A stretch of 64,000 nucleotides of DNA, from positions 62,001-126,000 of the forward strand of contig CAIJVD010000023.1 in NCBI GenBank assembly GCA_903824045.1, given 5' to 3'. The first letter of the stretch is position 1. Each line of letters begins with the position of its first letter. Source of the DNA: an uncultured Chlorobiaceae bacterium (GTDB lineage: Bacteria; Bacteroidota; Chlorobiia; Chlorobiales; Chlorobiaceae). The translations under genes and the position numbers were made by a program. The notes under the pieces were generated by a model. It was given only the letters and a program-made list of their open reading frames with translations. It did no database searches and was not told where the DNA came from. Positions 57,204 to 64,000 of the stretch are shown in pieces.

Positions 57204-58769
57204 ATGACGACTGATAAATTGAGAGTGGCGGCTATCGACCTCGGTACCAATTCATTTCACATGATTGTTGTCGAGTATGGCGGTGGCAAGGGGATTGTTG
57301 AGATCGACCGTGTCAAGGACATGATATGCATTGGACGCGGCAGCATTTCGACAAAAATGCTCGATGAGGAGGCGATGCAGTCCGGTGTAGCAGCACTGAA
57401 AAATTTTCTCGTTCTTGCTTTGCAGCATGGCGTTGCGCCTGAAAACGTTATCGCCTTTGCCACCAGCGCCATTCGGGAGGCCAGGAACCAGGATGTGTTT
57501 CTCCGAAAGGTTCGCGATGAGACCGGCCTGAAAGTCAAGGTGATATCGGGGAGGGAGGAGGCGGAATTTATCTATTACGGAGTCCGCAATGCCGTGCAGC
57601 TTGGCGTGGAGCCTGATCTTCTCTTCGATATTGGCGGAGGTTCTGTTGAGTTTGTCATCGCGACCCGCGAGGGTGTGCAACTCCTCGAAAGCCGCAAGAT
57701 CGGCGTTGCCAGAATGCTCGAACGATTCGTTCCAAACGATCCGATGACCCCGTCCGATATCAAGCTGCTCGAACAGTTTTTTGCCGCCGAGATGGTCTCA
57801 GCTGTCGAGCGGGCGACTGAACTCAAGGTTCATCGGGCGATCGCATCCTCAGGAACCGCCCAGAATATTGCACGCATGATTCGTTCGATGAGCGGAGTGG
57901 AGAGCGATTTGCCGCTTAATAACAGCGTTTTTACCCGCAGCGAGTTTCAGAAGCTCTACAGGGCTGTGTTGCCGCTCGGCTCGGCAGATCGCAGGAAGAT
58001 GACCGGTCTCGATGAAAAAAGAGTTGATTTGATTGTGCCAGGCCTGATCCTGGTCGATATGATTTTCAGATGTTTCAATCTGAGTGAAATCGTGATTTCT
58101 GATTACGCCCTTCGCGAGGGAATGGTGCTCCACTATTTGAAGCATAGCCTCAATGTCTCGGCCAGCAAGCTGTCGGGGCCCGAGTCTGAGCTTGATATCC
58201 GCCGGGCGAGCGTCTGTGAACTCGGATGCCGCTGCGACTGGGACCGGGAGCATTCAGAGCAGGTTGCAGGGCTTGCGCTGCAGCTTTTTGATGTGCTGGG
58301 TTTTCTGCATGGCCTTGAACCTCTCTATCGTGAGCTGCTGGAGTATGCTTCGCTCCTCCATAATATCGGAACCTTTATCTCCATCTCTTCACACCACAAG
58401 CACAGCCAGTACATTATCCTAAACGGCGAGCTCCGCGGGTTCTCTCCTTCCGAGATAGAGGTTATGGGTCATGTAGCCCGCTATCACCGCAAGTCCCCTC
58501 CTTCGGAGAAACATCTGGCATACAGTCAGCTGCGGCCGAAACACAAGCGGGCGGTCGATGTGCTCTCCGGGATTCTGCGTCTTGCCAACGGCCTTGAGCG
58601 CGGTCACCGGCGGAACATTCTCTCCATTGAGGCAATTGCGCGGGGAGAGGGAGTGTTGCTTCGCCTGAAAAGCCTTTATGAACCCGATATTGAGATCTGG
58701 GCCGCCGAACAGCTGAAATCATGGCTGGAATGCGTCCTTCAGAAACCCTTCGCCATTGAGAGTGCCTGA
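57204..58769 (+). CDS. Ppx/GppA phosphatase (exopolyphosphatase family)
   Basis: This 521-residue enzyme has the ASKHA N-domain (AAIDLGTNSFHMIVVEYG, SGREEAEFIYYGV, LLFDIGGGSVEFV) and a C-terminal HD-type region (YASLLHNIGTFISISSHHKHSQYI). It hydrolyses polyphosphate and/or pppGpp. The start is ATG 57204 (MTTDKLRVAAIDLG). A reading to 57126 adds 26 Cys/Phe-rich residues without support. The next gene overlaps its last codons. Confidence 0.9.
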   Translation: MTTDKLRVAAIDLGTNSFHMIVVEYGGGKGIVEIDRVKDMICIGRGSISTKMLDEEAMQSGVAALKNFLVLALQHGVAPENVIAFATSAIREARNQDVFLRKVRDETGLKVKVISGREEAEFIYYGVRNAVQLGVEPDLLFDIGGGSVEFVIATREGVQLLESRKIGVARMLERFVPNDPMTPSDIKLLEQFFAAEMVSAVERATELKVHRAIASSGTAQNIARMIRSMSGVESDLPLNNSVFTRSEFQKLYRAVLPLGSADRRKMTGLDEKRVDLIVPGLILVDMIFRCFNLSEIVISDYALREGMVLHYLKHSLNVSASKLSGPESELDIRRASVCELGCRCDWDREHSEQVAGLALQLFDVLGFLHGLEPLYRELLEYASLLHNIGTFISISSHHKHSQYIILNGELRGFSPSEIEVMGHVARYHRKSPPSEKHLAYSQLRPKHKRAVDVLSGILRLANGLERGHRRNILSIEAIARGEGVLLRLKSLYEPDIEIWAAEQLKSWLECVLQKPFAIESA

Positions 58770-60642
58770 GAAGAGCGAAGCTGCAGCCCCGCGGCGGCTT
58801 GCCGATATTCTCGAAAGGGAGGGCTCGCTCTGGTTCGAATCCGCATTCTGCAAGGGGCGGCAGGCCGGTGCAATGCTTTTTTCCGCTCCGGTCGAGGTAA
58901 TGACGCTCGACTCGCTTGAAGGGCTTGAGCGTTTTTTTCAAAGGCTTGAGAAGAGACACAGAGAGGGTAATTTTCTGGCAGGATGGTTGAGCTATGAGGC
59001 CGGTGCTGGTTTCGAGCCCTCCCTTGCCGATGTTGCGGCCGAGGGTGCGTCAAGAAAACCGCTCGCATGGTTTGGTGTTTACCCTGCCCCTGAGCGTTTT
59101 TCAGCCGCTGAAGTGGCCGATCTTTTCTTCGAAGAGGAGTTGACGGAGGGTTTTTCTCACCTTCAGATTGAAGGGTTGTCGTTCGATCTTTCCCCACAGG
59201 GGTATGCCTCCAAAATAAAGGCAATCAAGAGTGAGATTTCGGCTGGAAATGTCTATCAGGTAAACTTTACCGGGCGTTACCGTTTCAGGTTCAGCGGCTC
59301 GGCGCCGGAACTTTTCCGCCGTATGAGAAGCGCTCAGCCCTTCGCCTACACGGCATATCTCAAAACCGGAGAGAGCACGATCCTCTCTTTTTCTCCCGAG
59401 CTTTTTTTCGATTGCCAGGGAAGGGTGATTGAGACCAGACCGATGAAGGGCACCGCTCCGCGAGGAGGGACGCCCATCGAGGACTCGCTTCTCAGGGAGG
59501 GGCTCGCCGGATCCCTTAAAAACCGCGCTGAAAATCTCATGATTGTTGATCTCCTGCGCAATGACCTCGGCCGGATCTGCATGCCCGGTTCGGTTGAGGC
59601 CCTTGAGCTCTTCATAACGGAGACATACCCGACCCTTCATCAGATGGTCTCATCCATTCGCGGCCTTGAACGGCCGGGTATAGGGCTCTACGAACGCTTT
59701 AGGGCGCTCTACCCCTGCGGTTCGATAACGGGAGCGCCGAAGATACGAGCCATGAAGCTCATCCGGGCTCTTGAGCGAGGACCCAGAGGGATCTATACAG
59801 GCTCGACAGGCTATATCACTCCCGATGGCGACATGATCTTCAACGTGGCAATCAGGAGCCTCGAACTCAGTGGCGGCACGGGAGTCTATGGCACGGGGAG
59901 CGGTATTGTCTGGGACTCAGATCCGGATGAGGAGTACCGTGAGTGCAAGCTCAAGGCGAGAATCCTTGAGGATGTGGCGGCCGGGGAGTTTGAGATTTTC
60001 GAAAGCATTCTCTGGAGCCATGTCTACCTTTGGCCCCAGGAGCATCTTGAGCGCATGGCCGCTTCGGCTTCAGCGCTCGGGTTTGTCTGGCAGAGAGATG
60101 AAGCGGAGAGGCTCCTTCTCAGCCTTGAAGCGGAGATGCGCCTTACTGGCACTCGTTTCAAGGTAAGGCTCGCGCTCTGTCGCAAGGGGGAGCTCTCAGT
60201 CCGTTATGATCCCGCTCCCGTTCTCTCCGGCGCACCCCCCCTCCGCCTTTGCGTTGCGGCTCACCGGACCGACTCCTCCATGCCTATGCTCTTCCACAAG
60301 ACCACGAGAAGGAGGCTCTATGACCGCTATTATGCGCTTGCCAGAGAGAAAGGGTTTGATGAGGTGCTTTTCCTCAATGAGCGCGGTGAGGTGACGGAAG
60401 GGGCGATCAGTAATCTCTTTCTTCGTAACGGCCGGCAGTTCCTGACGCCACCCCTTCGATCAGCTCTCCTTAACGGGATTTACCGGAGCTATGTTCTTGC
60501 AACCCGTCCTTTCGTTTCGGAAGGCACGGTGACTCTTGCCGAGCTGAAGGGCGCCGAAATGATCTACATAGCCAATTCGGTGCGCGGCCTGCGTCCCGCC
60601 AGCTTCAGTGGTGAGGAGATAACACTGGGGAAGATGGGGTGA
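58762..60642 (+). CDS. Aminodeoxychorismate synthase component I fused to aminodeoxychorismate lyase (PabB-PabC)
   Basis: Residues ~1-410 are a chorismate-binding PabB domain (GNVYQVNFTGRYRF, TRPMKGTAPRGG, LIVDLLRNDLGR-like MIVDLLRNDLGRIC, FRALYPCGSITGAPK, GIYTGSTGYI). Residues ~420-626 are a PLP-dependent lyase domain (FDEVLFLNERGEVTEGAISNLFL). Together they make p-aminobenzoate for folate from chorismate, needing only a PabA glutaminase. Such fusions are known. GTG 58762 is chosen (TTG 58756 is an alternative), overlapping ppx by 8 bp. Confidence 0.92.
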   Translation: MPEKSEAAAPRRLADILEREGSLWFESAFCKGRQAGAMLFSAPVEVMTLDSLEGLERFFQRLEKRHREGNFLAGWLSYEAGAGFEPSLADVAAEGASRKPLAWFGVYPAPERFSAAEVADLFFEEELTEGFSHLQIEGLSFDLSPQGYASKIKAIKSEISAGNVYQVNFTGRYRFRFSGSAPELFRRMRSAQPFAYTAYLKTGESTILSFSPELFFDCQGRVIETRPMKGTAPRGGTPIEDSLLREGLAGSLKNRAENLMIVDLLRNDLGRICMPGSVEALELFITETYPTLHQMVSSIRGLERPGIGLYERFRALYPCGSITGAPKIRAMKLIRALERGPRGIYTGSTGYITPDGDMIFNVAIRSLELSGGTGVYGTGSGIVWDSDPDEEYRECKLKARILEDVAAGEFEIFESILWSHVYLWPQEHLERMAASASALGFVWQRDEAERLLLSLEAEMRLTGTRFKVRLALCRKGELSVRYDPAPVLSGAPPLRLCVAAHRTDSSMPMLFHKTTRRRLYDRYYALAREKGFDEVLFLNERGEVTEGAISNLFLRNGRQFLTPPLRSALLNGIYRSYVLATRPFVSEGTVTLAELKGAEMIYIANSVRGLRPASFSGEEITLGKMG

Positions 60643-60646
60643 GCGG

Positions 60647-61612
60647 TTAGCGGGGTTGTTGGTGTTTGCTTTTCTTCTGGTTTTTTAATGCAGCTTGTAC
60701 GTTGCGCTTCAGGCGCCTCAGGCCGATGCGGTAGACCGGCGTTCCGGCAAAGAGCTTCCGAAAGCCTGAATGTGTCAGCTCGAGGAGGGTTTCGGGGGAA
60801 AGGCTCATGACTCGCTCTAAAGCCGTAAAGGAGTCCTCTGCCTGAATGAGGGCCTGGCGGTTGTGGGGACAGATATCCTGGCAGATGTCGCAGCCGAATA
60901 TCCAGTTTCCGGTCATGGAGGACTCCTCATCGGTGAACTCTCTTTTCAGCTCTACAGTCAGGTACGAGATGCATCGCGATGCGTCGAGCACTCCGGGCCC
61001 AAGTAGCGCACCGGTTGGGCAGTGTTCGATGCACAGAGAGCAGCTGCCGCAAAGATTGGGGAGCCCGGGCCGCTCATCAATGATTTCAAGGTCGGTCAAA
61101 ATCTCGCCGAGAAAGAGCCGCGAGCCAGCTGAGGGAACGATAAGGAGGGTGTTTTTCCCTGTTTTTCCGATACCCGCCCGCTCCGCCCAGCTTTTTTCCA
61201 GAACTGGTGAGCTGTCAATCGTGATAAGCCCATCGACGGGTTTGGCAGCGATCACCCTTATCGCCTCAAGGAGACCTTCAAGCATCGAACGGAGCGTGTC
61301 GTGATAGTCCGCGATGAGCGCGTATCGGGATATTCTGAGCCCTTCAGGGGGTGAGCTGGCGGGATGGTTATAGCTGATTGCAGCGGAGATGATGGTTTTC
61401 AGGCCGGGAAGGAGCAGGGCGGGATCGCCCCGTTCCACCACTCTCTTTTCCATCCAATCCATCTCTGCGTGCCGTTTTTCGGTGATCATGGCGCGGTATC
61501 GCTGCATGGCGAGTGGCTGAGGAGCAGGAGTGGAAAATCCGACGGCGGCAAAGCCAAGCCTCGAAGCTTCTTTTCGTATCCGGAGAGCAAGGCTCGGTGA
61601 GGTCTGCTGCAT
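60647..61612 (-). CDS. queG: Epoxyqueuosine reductase QueG
   Basis: QueG is a cobalamin-dependent enzyme that reduces epoxyqueuosine to queuosine in tRNA. The 321 residues have the B12-binding N-terminal part with the active segment TIDSSPVLEKSWAERAGIGKTGKNT. Two [4Fe-4S] motifs follow, CGSCSLCIEHCPTGAL near residue 190 and CDICQDICPHN near 245. The HEAT-like C-terminal extension of longer QueG proteins is absent. It converges with the pabBC gene with a 4-bp gap. Confidence 0.93.
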   Translation of the reverse strand: MQQTSPSLALRIRKEASRLGFAAVGFSTPAPQPLAMQRYRAMITEKRHAEMDWMEKRVVERGDPALLLPGLKTIISAAISYNHPASSPPEGLRISRYALIADYHDTLRSMLEGLLEAIRVIAAKPVDGLITIDSSPVLEKSWAERAGIGKTGKNTLLIVPSAGSRLFLGEILTDLEIIDERPGLPNLCGSCSLCIEHCPTGALLGPGVLDASRCISYLTVELKREFTDEESSMTGNWIFGCDICQDICPHNRQALIQAEDSFTALERVMSLSPETLLELTHSGFRKLFAGTPVYRIGLRRLKRNVQAALKNQKKSKHQQPR

Positions 61613-61691
61613 TTCAGGGTAGAGAGCAAAGGGTTGTTCCGGCAGGCTCCTTTATAACAAAATAAATATACATTTAAGGGAGCTATTATTC

Positions 61692-63635
61692 TTGGCTCAA
61701 CGTTATCTGCATGAGATGGAACGACGGGAGTTTATCAGGAAGATGCTTCTCGGTACGGGGATCGGTGGCGGTGCCCTGCTGACGTGTACGGCCGCGCTTC
61801 TGGGCTATTATCAGCCAAGAAAGGAGTTCTACCTGAAAGCCGATGCCGGAGAGAGAGAGAAGCTTGCGCTCCCAAAAAAGGTGGTCGTTGTCGGTGGCGG
61901 GCTGGCAGGCATAAGCTCGGCTCTTGAACTGGCGACGAGGGGGTTTGAGGTGACGCTACTCGAATCCTCCTCCGCTCTCGGGGGGAAGTTGACCGGCTGG
62001 GATATTGATGCTCTGGGGGAGCGTTTCCCGGTGGAGCACGGCTTCCATGGATTTTTTGACCAGTACTACAATCTCAACGAGATTTTTGCGGCGGCAGGGG
62101 TACCCGCTGAGGCTTTTGATCTCTCCCCCGGATACCCTGTCATTTTCAGGAACTCTCCCAAAGAGGTCTTCGGCCGGACATCGAGGCTCTTTCCTCTCAA
62201 TGTGCTCTCCGTTCTGGAGCAGTCGAAAAGGCTTGACCTTCGCTCGTTTCTGAACAACTCGAAAGGGTGGTTTTCAACTTCCGAGCTCTTCCGCTATGAG
62301 TACGCCCATACCTTTCATCAGTTCGACGCTATCGATTTTCTGACCTACTGCCGCAAAGGAGAGACGCTTCCGGCATTTGTCGATACGGTGCTTCACCCCT
62401 TTGCCGATGCCACCATGAACCGCATGGAGGTTCTTTCGGCGGCAGAGGCGCTTCGCTATTTCCATTTCTATTTCATGGGCAGCCCCGAGGGGCTCTCTTT
62501 CAGGATTACCCGTCGTGACTGCATGACGGCGCTCATCAATCCTCTCGAGGCCCGGCTGAAGTCGCTCGGCGTCACGCTCCGCAAAGGGTGCAGCGCAATA
62601 CGGCTCGAGACGGCTGGAGGAAAGGTTTCCGGGGTTCTTGTTGATGGCGGCGGCAGCGGGGGCTCAATTCTTCTCGATATCAATCCGGGCGATCTGCCGA
62701 AAAAAGGATTTGCCTCTTTTTCGACTGCAGGAGGGATTCCGGTCATGCTCTCCAGAAAGGGCAGCTGGTATGTGGCTTACGACGGCCGTTGCACGCATAT
62801 GGGATGCCCGGTCACTCCCGACGAGAGTGGCGGAGGCTTTAGCTGCCCCTGTCATGCAGGACGATTCGATGCTTCAGGCCGCCCGGTGGGCGGTCCGCCA
62901 AAAGCTCCGCTGGCCCCGCTGTCGGTGGAGTTGAGGGGGTCGCGGCTTGTGGTGAGCAGTTTTGGAAGCAGCGGCAACGGTGAACTGCTGGAGTGTGATT
63001 ACTGTGTCGTGGCATCCAACGTAAGGGGCGTGCGTGAGCTGGTGAAATCTTCCAGCATCGGCCATCCGGAGTTCGAGTCCGCAGTTTCCTCGCTTGGAGA
63101 GGCCGATCCCTACGCGGTCTATCGTCTCTGGCTTGACCGGCCCTTCGACTCCGGCGGATTTCCGTTCTATACCGTGTCGGGCTATGCCTATACCGATTCA
63201 ATTACTCATTATTCCGATTTTCAGGAGCCCTTCAAGGGGTGGGCAAAAAAAAACGGAGGCTCTGTTGTTGAGCTGCATGCCTACGCCATCGCACCGGAGG
63301 ATCTCCGCGGGGAGAGTGAGCTCAAACGGGCAATGCTCGAGGAGCTGCATGCTGTTTTTCCAGAGACAAGAGGGGCAACGGTGCTCCATGAGCTCTTCAT
63401 GATGCAGTCAAATTTCACCAGGTGGGCGCCGGGCGATCATGCCCGCCGGCCCGGTGTGGAGACACCGCTCCCGAACCTTTTTCTTGCGGGAGACTGGGTA
63501 AAGGTCGATGCGCCGGTTTTTTTGATGGAAGCAGCCGCTTTTACCGGCCGCATGGCAGCCAATGCGATTTTCCGTCGTGAGTCGCTCCGCCAGATCCCGC
63601 TTCCGATTGTGCCCATGCACGGGCTTTTCGCCTGA
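61692..63635 (+). CDS. crtU: Carotene desaturase/methyltransferase CrtU with an inserted Rieske domain
   Basis: The 647-residue protein opens with a twin-basic, hydrophobic segment (RREFIRKMLLGTGIGGGALL) and an FAD fold (KKVVVVGGGLAGISSALELATRG near residue 63). A phytoene-desaturase-like body follows. A Rieske [2Fe-2S] module (CTHMGCPVTPDESGGGFSCPCHAGRFDASG) lies at residues ~365-395 inside the flavoprotein. This layout is that of CrtU of green sulfur bacteria, which aromatises a beta-ring to give chlorobactene (or isorenieratene). The start is TTG 61692, preceded by AAGGGAG; ATG 61716 is an alternative. Confidence 0.88.
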   Translation: MAQRYLHEMERREFIRKMLLGTGIGGGALLTCTAALLGYYQPRKEFYLKADAGEREKLALPKKVVVVGGGLAGISSALELATRGFEVTLLESSSALGGKLTGWDIDALGERFPVEHGFHGFFDQYYNLNEIFAAAGVPAEAFDLSPGYPVIFRNSPKEVFGRTSRLFPLNVLSVLEQSKRLDLRSFLNNSKGWFSTSELFRYEYAHTFHQFDAIDFLTYCRKGETLPAFVDTVLHPFADATMNRMEVLSAAEALRYFHFYFMGSPEGLSFRITRRDCMTALINPLEARLKSLGVTLRKGCSAIRLETAGGKVSGVLVDGGGSGGSILLDINPGDLPKKGFASFSTAGGIPVMLSRKGSWYVAYDGRCTHMGCPVTPDESGGGFSCPCHAGRFDASGRPVGGPPKAPLAPLSVELRGSRLVVSSFGSSGNGELLECDYCVVASNVRGVRELVKSSSIGHPEFESAVSSLGEADPYAVYRLWLDRPFDSGGFPFYTVSGYAYTDSITHYSDFQEPFKGWAKKNGGSVVELHAYAIAPEDLRGESELKRAMLEELHAVFPETRGATVLHELFMMQSNFTRWAPGDHARRPGVETPLPNLFLAGDWVKVDAPVFLMEAAAFTGRMAANAIFRRESLRQIPLPIVPMHGLFA

Positions 63636-63653
63636 AAAGTCTCATGCCACCCA

Positions 63654-64000
63654 TCACTTCTGCCCATCCCTTTTCCCTGCCCCCATGCACTTGGCAACCG
63701 TGTCGTGCAAGAGGGGGCGGAAGGCCCTGATTCGGATGTTGTCGGGTGAGGGGTAGACCCTGTTGCTGAGCAGGATGACGGCCAGCTGCATCTCTGGATC
63801 GACCCAGATGCTTGTGCCTGTATAGCCGAGGTGGCCGTAGGAGGCGGCTGAAAAAAATGTTCCGGAGGAGGAGCTCCCTTCAGTCGGGCGCTTGTCCCAT
63901 CCAAGGGCTCTTTCCGAATGGTTGCGAGAGAGAAATTGACGGATGGTTGATTCCCGGAAATAGAGATGACTGTCTAGCGTTCCGCCACTCATCACCATCT
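63654..64000 (-). CDS. Serine hydrolase of the beta-lactamase/PBP-like family, C-terminal part (cut by window edge)
   Basis: The last ~115 residues show [29 protein letters not shown], the typical KTG-box region (here GYTGT) of class C beta-lactamase-like esterases and peptidases. The active-site SxxK lies beyond the right edge. It converges with crtU with an 18-bp gap. Substrate unknown. Confidence 0.85.
   Translation of the reverse strand, partial: MVMSGGTLDSHLYFRESTIRQFLSRNHSERALGWDKRPTEGSSSSGTFFSAASYGHLGYTGTSIWVDPEMQLAVILLSNRVYPSPDNIRIRAFRPLLHDTVAKCMGAGKRDGQK

Overview
This window is chromosomal DNA of a green sulfur bacterium (Chlorobiaceae, Chlorobium/Pelodictyon type). The evidence is a Rieske/cytochrome b pair next to a CrtC-type carotenoid hydratase, a CrtU desaturase/methyltransferase carrying a Rieske insert, a CruA-type lycopene cyclase, a soluble cytochrome c-555, and an NfnAB flavoprotein pair. 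The species cannot be fixed from the sequence alone. Coding density is high. I see one tRNA, no rRNA, no CRISPR array and no intact insertion sequence.

Layout. 0-18 kb is mostly housekeeping: a phosphohexomutase (cut by the left edge), lpxB, ispH, murI, ychF, cmk, rpsA, era, rodA, mtaB, apt, an Na+/H+ antiporter-like protein, an HU-type protein, a half-size TauE protein, ftsH and gltX. 18-21.5 kb holds tRNA-Phe, crtC, petC and petB. 21.5-28 kb holds a 1169-residue GH13 protein, three small YqjD/YqjE-like membrane proteins, an SDR and a YdcF protein. 28.3-31.9 kb is an accessory segment with an ArsR regulator, a CxxC thioredoxin-like protein, an ArsP/YraQ permease, an ArsC-like protein without its nucleophilic cysteine, and a secreted FISUMP-domain protein. 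The last four genes lie between inverted copies of a repeat. 32-34 kb holds cytochrome c-555 and a monoheme cytochrome fused to a predicted outer-membrane barrel, resembling Cyc2. 34.4-44 kb holds a LolD-type ATPase, CruA, ligA, a decayed DUF4258/DUF2283 pair, menG, hisI, an HlyD-type adaptor, a divergent ferrochelatase-like protein, a NYN-domain protein and a DUF1499 protein. 44-47 kb is a nickel ECF transporter (CbiM/N, CbiQ, CbiO) beside nikR. 47-64 kb holds nfnBA, hisHA, scpB, an rRNA pseudouridine synthase, an HhH/outer-membrane protein, a nonsense-interrupted four-helix-bundle gene, a Sua5-type synthase, a polyprenol-kinase-like protein, ppx, a pabB-pabC fusion, queG, crtU and the end of a serine hydrolase.

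How the genes fit together. CruA (lycopene to gamma-carotene), CrtU (to chlorobactene) and CrtC (to hydroxychlorobactene) cover the late aromatic carotenoid pathway. PetCB, menaquinone methylation (MenG), cytochrome c-555 and NfnAB are parts of photosynthetic electron flow and NAD(P)H/ferredoxin balance. The most interesting locus is the putative Cyc2-like cytochrome-porin transcribed in the same direction as, and just upstream of, c-555. Such a pair could carry electrons from outside the cell, for example from Fe(II), into the periplasmic photosynthetic chain. Several dispersed short repeat families punctuate the gene boundaries, and one supplies the C-terminal codons of ispH.
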